NCBI GenBank assembly: GCA_034638255.1
Contig: JAWPGT010000091.1
Location: forward strand, 1-64,000
Source: Coprinus comatus
Taxonomy: Eukaryota; Basidiomycota; Agaricomycetes; Agaricales; Agaricaceae
Length of the DNA: 64,000 nt
Direction of reading: 5' to 3'
Made by a program: the position numbers and the translations under genes. This document shows positions 35,730-46,300 of the stretch, one piece after another; position 1 is the first letter of the stretch, and each line of letters begins with the position of its first letter. A model generated the notes under the pieces. It was not told where the DNA came from, ran no database searches, and saw nothing but the letters and a program-made list of their open reading frames with translations.

Positions 35730-36947
35730 TTACTTCCTTCCTTAAGGGGAATGTCCTCATTCTCAACTTCAGAGGTCTCGGCAAGGGGAGCCAGTGATGT
35801 TGGCCTCGGCGACGGGGTCGTAGTCTTCTCCAAAGTTTCGTCCAAAGTCTTCTTGATTTGATCCAGTACTCTGGCGTGAGCGGCGGCGTGCTTGGCGAGA
35901 GTGGGAGTGGCATCGATGATGTCTTTCACTGCGAGATCCAGTCGGAATCAGGGTACGGGGTCCTGTCAATCGTGAGCGGCGTATCTCTGGTGGTTCATGA
36001 ATGCTAGGACGCGTTGTCCCTCGATTGATTGGTTGTTGTGTCGGTTGCTGTTGTAAAAGTGTCCTATCTCCTTGTAGAATGTTACTGTCCGTTTTATCGG
36101 CAGGGCGGAGTTTAGGGTTTTGGATGTAGTGCTCCTCAATAACGGAGGTCGGGATGGTGTTGGAAGGGAGGCCTTTGTACTTGTTGCGGGAGCAATGCTT
36201 GGCATAGTGGCCTGGAGCAGTTTGCTTACAGTGGTTGCAGAAGTAACTTTCGCAATGTGGTAGGAAGTGGTTATGTCCGTTACATGCAGGGCACCGACGC
36301 TGTGTGGATTTAATTGGTGGCATGTATGGGGTCTGGGGACGTTGGCTGGGAATGTTTGGTGGGATAGTAGGTTGGTCAGGTAGTAGCTTTCCTGAGTGGT
36401 CAGGTTCCGGGCCCATTGTTCGAGCATGTAGTGGTTCCTGAGGAGGGTCGTGAGTCACTTCCGAGTCTCTAGAAAGGGTTCCGTCCCTTCGAGTCTCAAG
36501 GTTGCTAGTGCTAACATATCGTGGTCCAAAACTAACGCTGAAGAGCGAAGGTCTTGAATTTCGGGATCTGTCAAGATCCTGGAAAAGCTGGTGGAGGCTA
36601 GCATGCTCTGGTTGTGAAAAACCATTCGATTGGAGTTTTTGACAAGTGTGGGCCAAGGTGTCCCAAAGGTACAGTTCCTTAGCTCTTTGAGGAAAGTAAG
36701 CAGATAGGTCTTCCTGAAGGGTGTGAAGGAGTGTGCGGCGTTCAGAGTTGTTTCGATGAACGGATTCGAGGTCAGTGATGTATGTTTCGCATGATAGTCG
36801 GAATCGAACAAGCTGAGTGTCAGGGGAATACGGGAGAGGGATGCGTGTGGTGGAACCATTGGCAGGAGCCAAGGTTTGGGTTGGGAGTACGGTGGAGGTG
36901 GCATTGGCGATAGTAGTGATGGGTGTATTGGGAGGAGAGTAGAGCAT
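35618..36947 (-). CDS. Accessory zinc-knuckle ORF downstream of chromovirus integrase
   Basis: Seventeen bases after the pol stop a new ATG (36947) opens a frame in the same sense. It has an N-terminal polar part with helical text (RNNSERRTLLHTLQEDLSAY). Two Cys/His knuckles follow from about residue 219: CPACNGHNHFLPHC (C-x2-C-x4-H-x4-C), then CNHCKQTAPGHYAKHC with a longer x6 spacing. After a Gln/Pro-rich part the frame appears shifted by one base near 35930. The continuation (VKDIIDATPTLAKHAAAHAR.., 35929-35618) stays open through the polypurine tract and about 110 bp into the LTR, ending at 35618. The literal frame instead stops at 35769. It lies where env or accessory genes lie in other elements, but it has no signal peptide or membrane span, and the knuckles suggest nucleic-acid binding. 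Function is unknown. Confidence 0.65.
35733..35743 (-). promoter_or_regulatory. Polypurine tract of inner chromovirus
   Basis: AAGGAAGGAAG on the minus strand ends three bases before the 3' LTR start TGTTAC. This is the expected plus-strand primer site. Confidence 0.75.
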
Positions 36948-36963
36948 TGAACTGGGGATTTGG

Positions 36964-39900
36964 TCAGAGTCCGTGTCTCTTTTTATAATCTTTTAGGATT
37001 GCTCCTGAATTGGTAAGATTCGATTCAGGCTCCCAAGAATCTTCCGTAGAAGAGTATCCTTTCCAATGAACAAGATACCGTCTTGTCCTCGGGGTTCCTC
37101 GGTGGTTCAGGATATTTTCGACTTCGTATTCTTCTTCTCCATTTACGATGTCTGGAGGTGGTGCTGTAAACATTTTGCCATATACGTCATTCTCTTTGAC
37201 AGGAGTGAGGAGTTGGATATGGAATTTGTTGTGGATCCTCCACGTCATTGGTAACTCTAGCTCATAGGTGGTTGTTCCTATTTTGCGTAGAATTTTGAAG
37301 GGGCCTTCTCGGCGCTGTGCTATCTTCTTCGATTTGTATTTGATTTGGAGGTTTCTGTTATCGAGCCAGACCCGTTGTCCCGGTTCTAGGGTTGGTAATG
37401 GTCTGTTCGATCGAGCGGCCATAAGTTGACGCATGTGTTCATGAGCTTCTTGAGCCTGTTCTCTTGTTTGTTTGAGGTATTCAAATCGGGATGAGATAGA
37501 TGGGATGTTTGAGGGTTCTTCCGTAGTATGGAATGTTTTTGGTGCATAGCCATACATTAGTTCGAATGGGGTTTGAGTGCGACCAGCATGGGTACGGGAA
37601 TTGTGTGTAAATTCGAGGATAGGCAGTGCTCGTGCCCAGGAGTTGGGGTTTGCAGAGCAATAGATGGATAAGAATAGTTCGATCTCTTGATTGAATCTTT
37701 CGGTTGATCCGTCGGACTGAGGATGATAGGCGGTCGAGTATGCGGGTTCTATATTTAGTTTTGAATAGAATTCTTGCATTGACTTAGCGATGAATTGGGG
37801 TCCTCGATCTGAGATAACCTTTTCGGGAGTTCCGAATTTGGCGAATAACCGTTCTATCAATAGCTCGGCTATGTCATCGGCTGTGGCTGTTTTCGCAGTA
37901 GGAATAATTAATATCCCCTTTGTAAGTCCATGGTCCACTATGGACAATATAGAGTCATAGGGGCCATCTGGAGGTAGATCCGTTATCATATCCATGGAGA
38001 TTTGGGTAAATGGACGGATGGAAGCAGGTCCTTTTATGGGTTGTAAAGGTGCTTTGAGTGGGTGGCGGTTGATCTTGTATTGTTGACAAGTTCCACAACC
38101 TTGAACGTAGTTGTGTACGAACGAGTTCATACCGGGCCAGTAACAGTATTGCTTTAGTTTTCGTAAAGTTTCTGTAATTCCTGGGTGTCCAGCGGTGATA
38201 TGGTCGTGTACTCTTTGTAAGAGGGATCGTCTGAGAAGAAGATCATCAGGGATGACAATCTTATTCTGATAGCGGAGGAAACCATCGTCATCGATGACGT
38301 ATGTTTCAGGGATAGATGAAGACCGTTGTTGAGTGACGTCTTTTATTTTCTGACCGATGAGGTCATCAATAATGCAGATTGACGTTTCTTGTAAATCTGT
38401 GGAGAATAATGACGGGGGTAGTGCAGTTACGTCATGGTTATCATCTCCGATGGGTACGTGATCAGGTCTTCGAGATAGATGATCAGCGGGACCATTTTTC
38501 TTGCCGGGAATATGTCGGATTTCGATGCTGAATCGTTGCATATACGCTGTCCATCGTGCTTGTCGTCAGTTGAGGTCTTGAGGGTTCTTCCAACGTTTGA
38601 GGTTTTCGTGATCAGACCATACAATGGTTTTGTGTGGTGATCCTTCGAAGTAATGTCTCCACTCTGTGAGTGCTCGAATTATTGCGAGAAATTCTTGCTC
38701 TGAGCAATGATAGTTTCGTTCAGCTGGATTGAAACTTCGGCTGTGATAAGCAACTGGGTGCTTGACTCTGTTGGTGTCTCGTTGTAGTAGGACAGCTCCT
38801 GTTGCGTATAGAGATGCATCGCATTCTATTTCAAACGGTTTAGTTTGATCAGCAACTGTGAGGATGGGCTGTGTGAGAAATCGCGCTTTCAGATCTTCGA
38901 ATGAAGACTGGCATTCGGATGTCCAATCAAATACTTTGGTATTAGACATAAGAGCGTTAAGCGGATGTGCGAGGTCGGAGTAGTTTCGAATGAATTTGCG
39001 GTAGAAGTTGCAAAATCCAATGAACTTGTGAACATCTCGTACGGATTTTGGTACAGGCCATTGCTGGATGCCTTGTAGTTTTGCGGGGTCCATGGCGACG
39101 TTGTTGGGGGTGATGATTACACCGAGATACTCGAGGTGTTGTTTTTCAAATTCACATTTCTCTGTTTTGAGAAATAGGTCGTTCTTTAGGAGGATTCGTA
39201 GTACTTCTTTAGTAATACGGCGAAGTTCCTCTTTAGTTTTGGCATGAATGAGGATATCATCCATATAGACAATGACTTCTCCATCATCTATCAGCTTTCT
39301 AAACAATGAGTCCATCATTGCTTGGAAGGTAGCTGGCGAATTGCACATTCCAAAGAACATGACTGTGGGTTCGAAAAGTCCTTTAGTTGTTTTAAAGGCT
39401 CCTTTCCATTGATCTCCATCTTTTATGCGGATATTGTTATATCCTAGACGAACATCAAGTTTTGTGAACCATTTCGAATCTCTCAATTTATCGAGTATTG
39501 ATGAGATGAGGGGAATGGGATATGCGTTTTTGATAGTGTGTTGATTTAGATATCTGTAATCTTGACAGGGCCGTAGTTTTCCATCTTTCTTTCCTACAAA
39601 GAAGAAAGGGGAGGCCATAGGTGATTTTGAAGGTCGAATGTAACCTTTTTCAAGATTCTCTTTTAAGAAGGTGTCGAGTTCTTTCTCTTCTAGAGGTGAT
39701 AACTGATATGGTTTAATTGAACGAGCTTCGAATGAATCTTCGAGTTCAATTTTATGATCCCAAGGTCGGGTTTGAGGAAAGCGTTCTGATGCTTTCTTGT
39801 CAAAGAGTTTGTAGAATTCGGCGAACTCTTTAGGAACGACTTTCTTAGGGTCGTCCTGTTTCTTGTCACCAAATTGTTGAGCAATGGTGTTAGAGGATGA

Positions 39901-40455
39901 TGTTTTGACGTTGATTTCAACTGAGTCTTCTTCGTCGAGGCAGATTTTGTTCAGTTGTATGTCATCATCTGTAATGGTTTGAATTAGATCAAGGTATATC
40001 TCGTCGCTTGATTCTTCTTCTCTCCATTTGAGTACTCTGTCAGACCAATTGATGTCTGGATTATTTTCCTGTAACCAGGGGAATCCTAAAATGATTCTAG
40101 GTTTTCCGAGACTGATTATTTTGGCTTTGATGGTTGTTTGTCGACCATTAACTGTGCAGTTCAATGGGGAATAGAATGAACAAACACCATTTTTGGTACC
40201 ATCTGCATTGTAAGCAGTAATGGGTTTTAAGAGTTTCTTGACAGGCCATTGGTGTTGTTTTACCAAAGCTGGGTCAATGAAATTTCCTCCTGCTCCTGAG
40301 TCGATGAGGGCGAGGATATCCACGATTTCTGAGCTGGCTACTGCACTGGAAGTTTGTGTGGGGGCGTAGATAGAATTGGATCCATTTCCTCCGAGTTGTA
40401 CAGCGTTGAGTGGAAGAGGAATAGAATATGATGATGTAGATGGGGCAGTAGACAC
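36964..40455 (-). CDS. pol: Pol of inner chromovirus (protease, RT, RNase H, integrase, chromodomain), one in-frame stop
   Basis: The frame opens at 40455. Protease has ILALIDSGAGG (Asp about residue 52). RT has KWFTKLDVRLGYNNIRI, FFGMCNSPATFQ and the active site VIVYMDDILIHA. RNase H has FEIECDASLYATGAVL and IVWSDHENL. A TGA at 38566-38568 follows ..KNPQDLN, where the family normally continues with Arg-Arg-Gln-Ala-Arg-Trp. Reading past it in the same frame, RQARWTAYMQRFSIEIRHIP leads into integrase. There the zinc part contains HDHITAGHPG..CGTCQQYK, the catalytic core has Asp in ISMDMITDLP and ISDRGPQF and Glu in DGSTERFNQE. The chromodomain comes last (EVENILNHRG..YLVHWKGYSSTEDSWEP). The copy needs readthrough or is dead. 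Confidence 0.92.
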
Positions 40456-40490
40456 AGATGGAAGAGAGTTAGACGTGGTGGCTAATCTCT

Positions 40491-41650
40491 TTAAGCAAAA
40501 TCCTTGATTTCGCTGTTGAAATCGTCGTTCATGTTATCTTGGGAGAAGTAATCGTAGACGTCTGCTACTTCTTCTTCAGGGGCGGTTTCAATGAGGTTGT
40601 TGATCTGGCGTCGTAGATGGGGGTTTCGATTTTTGGTCGGGGCCTTCCTCTGGTTGTACGCCTGGCGAGGGATTGACCTCGGGCGATTAGGTGATGGGCC
40701 AGTTCGTCGAGCTGGGCATCGGTTGGCGAAATGGCCTGGTTTCTTGCAGAGGAAACAGAGTCGATCTCTGAATAATTCCTTTTGTTCGCTTGTGAAGACT
40801 CTGTCGATGAATTGATTAAGGATTTCTCCGGGATCAATTTGAGATGGCTGAGGGGTTTCTTCTTCAAAGTCCTCCTGTTCATCGTGTATGTTACAGAGTT
40901 CCTCTTCACTGTTGAGGCGAAGGTTATTGATTGCCTCTTCGATGTAGTCGACATCCATGGCGTACGGGTCTTTTGCGACCACGGGTGGTTGAACGTAACG
41001 CGGGATAGACTGCGGTTGACGAAAGTTTTGAGCCTGGCGATAGCGAGGGTTTTGACGTATTTGAGGGTTCCTTTGGGGATAGTGTGTCTGACGATAGTCT
41101 CTTCAGACTGAAGTATGTGGCTGGCTGCGCGGGCAGCGCCTTTCCATGCTTCATAGGTATCGGCTGGCATGGCTCTGATGGCATACATTCCAATTGTGGG
41201 TTCAAGACCCATTTTGAAGAGATGGATTTTGAGTGTGTCTTGTGTGATTTGTGCTTCAAGTGCGAGGGATTCGAATTCTGCGATGTACTCATGTACGTTG
41301 CGCATTCCTTGTTTAAACTTGGTAATCCGGGCCATGGCATCTGAGACATGGGTGGATGAGCGGAAGCTTGTGTCCAAGGCTTTGGTGAATGCTGTGAAGG
41401 TTCCCAAGTTGTAGGTTGAAGTCTTGTCGTCGTATGCGCTTTCTGTGAAGGCATGTGCCCATGTGGCTGCCGGTCCAACCATAAGGGAAAGAGTGTATAG
41501 GATCTTTGTTTCGCTGTCATGGAATCGGGCTTGATCTGCTGCATAGTAGATTCCAAGTCGTTGCTTCCAATGACTGTAGGATGCTGTGTCTCCAGCGAAT
41601 GGTGGGGGAACTGGGAGTTTGAGTGCTGGGACTGTGGTTGTGGAGGGCAT
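40491..41650 (-). CDS. gag: Gag of inner chromovirus, with a one-base frameshift
   Basis: The first ATG is at 41650 (MPSTTTVPALKLPVPPPFAG). The retrotransposon gag core follows (SHWKQRLGIYYAADQ.., FKQGMRNVHEYIAEFESLAL). Near the G4 run at 41075-41078 the coding continues one frame over (NPQIRQNPRYRQAQN.., then DPYAMDVDYIEEAI). It holds the zinc knuckle CFLCKKPGHFANRC and stops at 40491. One extra G (C on the coding strand) would restore a single ORF. The gag frame is also open for about 170 codons before the ATG (to about 42160) with acidic, Pro-rich text (SSSEEDDSDDDDPPP). The true N-terminus may therefore be longer, or may start without AUG. The gap to pol is 35 bases. Confidence 0.85.
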
Positions 41651-42249
41651 CTTTGAATTTGAGCTTGGCGAGCTGTTTGTAGTAGGTGTGAGGGGATTTG
41701 GTGGAGCCGGGGGTAATGACGAAGTGTGTGGGGTTGTTGGGTTGGCGGGAGTTGGGATTGGTGTATGGACTCGAGACGGGATAGTAACTCTAGGTCTTCG
41801 AGGAGGGATTGGCGGGGGGTCGTCGTCGTCTGAGTCGTCTTCTTCGGATGAAGATTGTTGTTTTTCTCTGTACTGCTGTTTTGAAGTTTCGCTAGATTGC
41901 GAACCTTGTCGTTGTATAGGACTAGGTTCTCCGAAAAGCTGAGATTGGGGAGGTACTGGTGGTTGTGTATAAAATGACGAGGTGGAGCGTCCAGAGTCTT
42001 GTGAGGTAGAGGCTTGGATCGGTCCGGGGATGTGAACTGGGAAGGGTTCGGTGGAAGGGGTTTCTCTGTAACGAGATCTGCTTCGTTGAAGTTGTGACCT
42101 ATCAAATTCCGGTTTAGGAACTGATGTTTGGCTGGTTCTTCGTTGTCGTGAAATGATGATTCAGAGTTGGTGGTTGCCCAAGAATTGGTAGAGGTTTTTA
42201 TAAAGGAGTGTGGGGGTGTAAGGAATGGATTGGGAATGGAAAAGGGAGA

Positions 42250-42360
42250 ACTGCTGTCTAACAGCTTGATAATGCTCGCTTAGAGCTTTTACTGACTAAC
42301 AGCTTGAGTGCTCGCTTAGAGCTTTTACTGACTTAACAGCTTGCGCTCGCTTAGAGCTTG
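42250..42360 (-). repeat. Three tandem repeats in the chromovirus 5' leader
   Basis: Three units of about 36-40 bp contain taacagcttg, then ctcgcttagagctt, then tactgact. The last unit is shorter. They lie between the primer site and gag, where packaging signals are usually found. Confidence 0.7.
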
Positions 42361-42708
42361 ACGGCCAGGGGGTCCTAATTAAAGGGGCCTGACTACGACT
42401 TACTAAATGCGTAGATTTCAGCGATGTACAAACCCACCGCGGTCCGGTTGGCTAGGATTTCAAACACCTAGACTTCCCACTTTGCTCCGGCGAAGGAGTA
42501 TCACTTTGTGAGCTGCGACGCGTTATACCAGGGATTAGCGGGTATAACGACTACCAGTATACCACTAAGAGGTACCGGTTAGACCAGAACAAGTAACGCC
42601 GTTTCAAGTTCCAAGATGACGGGAATCGATTGACTGCCGGGTTGCGACAATCCTCCGTTCGGCTCCAAGGGGGAGAGACCAGATAACCCTACCGGTCCAG
42701 TGAAAGGG

Positions 42709-42720
42709 AAGCTTTAATCT
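42709..42720 (-). promoter_or_regulatory. Putative self-priming primer binding site of inner chromovirus
   Basis: Two bases inside the 5' LTR border the element RNA would read AGATTAAAGCTT. The exact complement AAGCTTTAATCT occurs in the LTR at 42888-42899, about 35 nt downstream of a TATA box. A transcript starting at 42899 could fold back and prime itself as Tf1 of fission yeast does. No tRNA 3'-end complement was seen next to the LTR. Confidence 0.65.
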
Positions 42721-42722
42721 AA

Positions 42723-43357
42723 TGTTATGACCACGAACCGTTAAGCTGAACACTCCTGGAACTTAAACGCTAGAGTGCAGTCGTGTAGGAACGTGCGATC
42801 AATAAACACTCTGCTGCAATCTCAAGGCCTTTCAACCTAGTGACCGAGAGGTATGGAGACAGAGATGTATAAGGGCTACAACAGAAGAGATTAAAGCTTA
42901 GGGCTTTAATCGTCTAATACATCGAGTATTTATACTATTCTAGGGATGTACCTAATAATAGCTACTAACTAATTATAACCTAATACTCGTCATTGCTTTA
43001 TAATCTACTCCATACACAATGCTAGAACTGTCAACAGGAGTAGGTGAGACATCGGGGTCGGGGACTATTTACTCCATATACAATGAAAGATTAGTCAACA
43101 GGAGTAAAATGACGAAATGGATAACTAATACTGGAGTCGGGGAAATGTATACTTCTAAGCATAAGTGGAGTCTCATACTTAGTTCGACGTTAGGTCATAA
43201 CGATGTCATAGTGATGTCACTGTGATGTCACCGGGGAATGGTATGTCAAGCGGAGTCGTCCATGGTGTCGTCATTGGGAATGAGTTCGGGGAAGATGGCG
43301 AACAAGTCTTCCTCGGTGGTGGTGGTACGGGCCGGTGGTTTGGGTGGACTCGTAACA
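42723..43357 (-). repeat. 5' LTR of inner chromovirus
   Basis: 635 bp. On the minus strand it begins TGTTACGAG and ends GTCATAACA. It contains TATAAATA (42934-42927) and the putative transcript start and self-primer at 42899. Confidence 0.94.
42927..42934 (-). promoter_or_regulatory. TATA box in inner LTR
   Basis: TATAAATA on the minus strand. Its first base lies 35 nt upstream of the first base of the self-primer at 42899, a spacing suited to RNA polymerase II initiation there. Confidence 0.6.
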
Positions 43358-46300
43358 TTTACTCCCATTCACAAACCACAAGAAATATATGAAATATCTT
43401 TTCCTAACCTTGAGAATCATACCCGAACACACGAAATATCAAGCTATGCATACAAGAAAGTTGCGAACCGTGTCAAACCTGTTGCAACTACACTACCAGA
43501 AGATTTCCGTATTGTCCGCCGTATTCCATGTAACCCTCTCGAATTCATGCCTCCACTTCCAACTCATCCTCCAGACTTCTCTCCTGGTTCTCACTATACC
43601 CTGGAACATATGAAGACAATGAATGTTAATCCAGATGGATTTTTATGGCCAGAAGAAGAGAAGCTCGTTCATCATCTGATAAGAAATCAGGAACTTGGTT
43701 TTGCCTGGACAGAAGATGAGAAAGGGAAGTTCTCGACTGATTATTTTGATCCCATTACTATCCCCACCATTGAACATATTCCATGGGTCCTTCGCAACAT
43801 TCCCATTCCCCCTGGTATCTATAACCAGGTTGTCAAGATTATTAAGGCAAAAATAGCAGCTGGTGTTTACGAACCATCAAGTTCATCTTACCGATCACGC
43901 TGGTTTTGTGTGCTCAAGAAAGACAAAAAATCACTCCGACTCGTTCACGACCTCCAGCCATTAAACGCGGTCACAATTAAAGACTCAGGGGTACCACCAA
44001 TTGTAGAACAATATGCTGAATCATTTGGAGGTCGAGGATGTTATGGTATATTTGATTTATTTGTGGGTTTTGACCAGCGAGAACTTTCACCAGAATCTCG
44101 AGACCTTACTACCTTCCAAACTCCTCTCGGCACCCTCCGTCTCACATCCATTCCCATGGGGTACACTAATTCTATGCAAATACAACATGGTGACCTTACA
44201 TTTCTACTGCAAGACGAAATTCCTGACATTACAGTTCCATTCGTTGATGATGTACCTGTTAAAGGTCCCAAAACTCGATATGAGCTCGAAAACGGTTATG
44301 AAACGATCCCCGAAAATCCACAAATTCGAAGATTTGTCTGGGAACATCTCCAGAATGTTAACCGAATCATCCAGCGCATTTCTCATGCAGGCGGCACCTT
44401 CTCAGCTCACAAGTCTCATTTCTGCGCACCAACTGCTATTATTGTCGGACACCTCTGTACTTATCAAGGACGACTACCAGACACCTCAAGAGTGCAGAAA
44501 ATTATCGACTGGCCACCTTGCTCAAATCTCACAGAAGTACGAGGGTTTCTGGGAACCCTAGGGACTATCCGAACATTTATCCGAAATTTTGCTTTTATAT
44601 CAAGACCACTAGTTAGATTGACGAAGAAAGGAGTGGAATTTTATTTTGGGGAAGAGGAACAGGGAGCTATGGATGAATTGAAAGAGTTGGTGAGAAATTC
44701 ACCATGTATCCGAGCTATCGACTACACCAGCAACAACGAAGTCATTTTTGCAGTTGACACATCACATATTGCAGTCGGATACATTCTATATCAACTAGGC
44801 GATGACGGAAAACGATACCCTTCAAGATTCGGATCAATAACTCTTAACGAACGTGAAGCTCGCTACTCACAAGCTAAACTCGAGTTGTTTGGATTATTTA
44901 GGGCATTGAAGGATGCAAGGATTTGGTTGGTTGGAGTGAGCAACTTGGTGGTGGAAGTAGACGCAAAGTACATTAAAGGGATGATTAATAACCCTGACAT
45001 CCAGCCCTCAGCAGCAGTCAACCGGTGGATAGCAGCCATTTTATTATTCGATTTTCGTCTCAGGCATATCCCAGGCAAAGAACACGGCCCAGATGGTTTA
45101 TCCCGACGCCCCAGAGCACCAGAAGACCCCGAAATTGAGGATGACTATGAAGATTGGATAGACGAAGCCAACTGCTTTTCCATTAACAAAACTTCCCCAC
45201 TAGATTCGATCTCTTCCGCTTTACAATCTCAAGATGAACTACATTGGATTATAGCAACAAACACATTCGCTATCGAAATCTTAAATGAAAATGCGCAAGT
45301 ACAACAACTCCTATACTCGTCTCATCACCCCATTAATCCTCCTCTGTCTCGCAACGCCTCACACATCAAAATATTCGCAAACGAGACTTCAAACACCCAA
45401 CCATCACCTCCCCTCAACATCCCTCGTTCCGACAAAGCAAAGGCTCGCGATTTGGAGCTGCGACAAGTTCAAGCGTTGTTAACCAATCCCACACGTCCAC
45501 CAGACCTATCTGACAATGCTCTCAAACGACTCATTCGATATGCAGCAGGATTTTTTGTAAAGGATGGTAGACTTTGGAAAAAGGATGTAAAGGCGAAGCA
45601 TAAGCTGGTAGTTATGGAGGATCGCAGACTCGAGCTCATACAACAGGCTCATGACGAGATGGGGCACAAAGGTATTTTTACAGTTCGCACTCGACTTTTG
45701 GAACGATTTTGGTGGCCATATCTTGAGCAGGACGTCAAATGGTTCATCAAGACATGTCATGAATGCCAAACCCGACTCACCCACCACTTCTACATTCCTC
45801 CAACCGTTCCTACTCCTTTCAACCTCTTCAGGAAGGCACACATTGATACTATGTTCATGCCAAAATCAAATGGGTTCAGATACATCGTACACGCTCGCTG
45901 TTCACTCTCCTCTTACCCTGAATGGAGGATGCTTCGCTTGGAGAACGCTCGAACATTGGGATCTTTTATATTTGAAGAAATACTTTGCAGATGGGGTGCT
46001 ATCGAAGAAATCGTCACGGATAATGGTCCAGCTTTTGTACAGGCAGCAGAATACCTCTCAACTCGTTATAAGATCAATCATATTCGCATTTCACCCTACA
46101 ACTCTCGAGCAAACGGTCCTGTAGAAAGAAGACACTTTGACGTGAGGGAATCATTAGTAAAGGCAGCAGGAGGAGATGAACGTCATTGGACAATTGCAGC
46201 ACCTTCTGTTTTCTGGGCAGAACGGATTTCTATTCAAAAATCAACTGGATATTCACCCTACTACATAGCACACGGTCTCGAGCCTCTCCTCCCATTCGAT

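Larger units (their letters stand above)
35095..43357 (-). mobile_element. Inner Ty3/Gypsy chromovirus, nested in outer element
   Basis: 8263 bp, read on the minus strand. The 5' LTR is at 42723-43357, followed by a leader with tandem repeats, gag, pol with a C-terminal chromodomain, an extra ORF, a polypurine tract and the 3' LTR at 35095-35729. The ends are TGTTA..TAACA, and the flanking TTTAC duplications are perfect. Coding defects are a gag frameshift near 41075 and a TGA between RNase H and integrase at 38566. The chromodomain usually guides integration to heterochromatin marks. Confidence 0.95.

Noticed and set aside
40924..42105. 393-codon minus-strand ORF overlapping chromovirus gag
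   Set aside because: It is another frame of the gag coding region; its Gln/His/Pro-rich text is a shadow.
42480..42560. tRNA-iMet type primer site for the chromovirus (TGGTAT motif on the minus strand near 42525-42535)
   Set aside because: It is about 190 bp from the LTR and matches only a few bases; the site adjoining the LTR fits self-priming instead.
43238..43357. Start of outer pol at the ATG in the inner LTR
   Set aside because: The open frame there is an accident of the inserted LTR; the native frame continues from 34940-35094 across the insertion.
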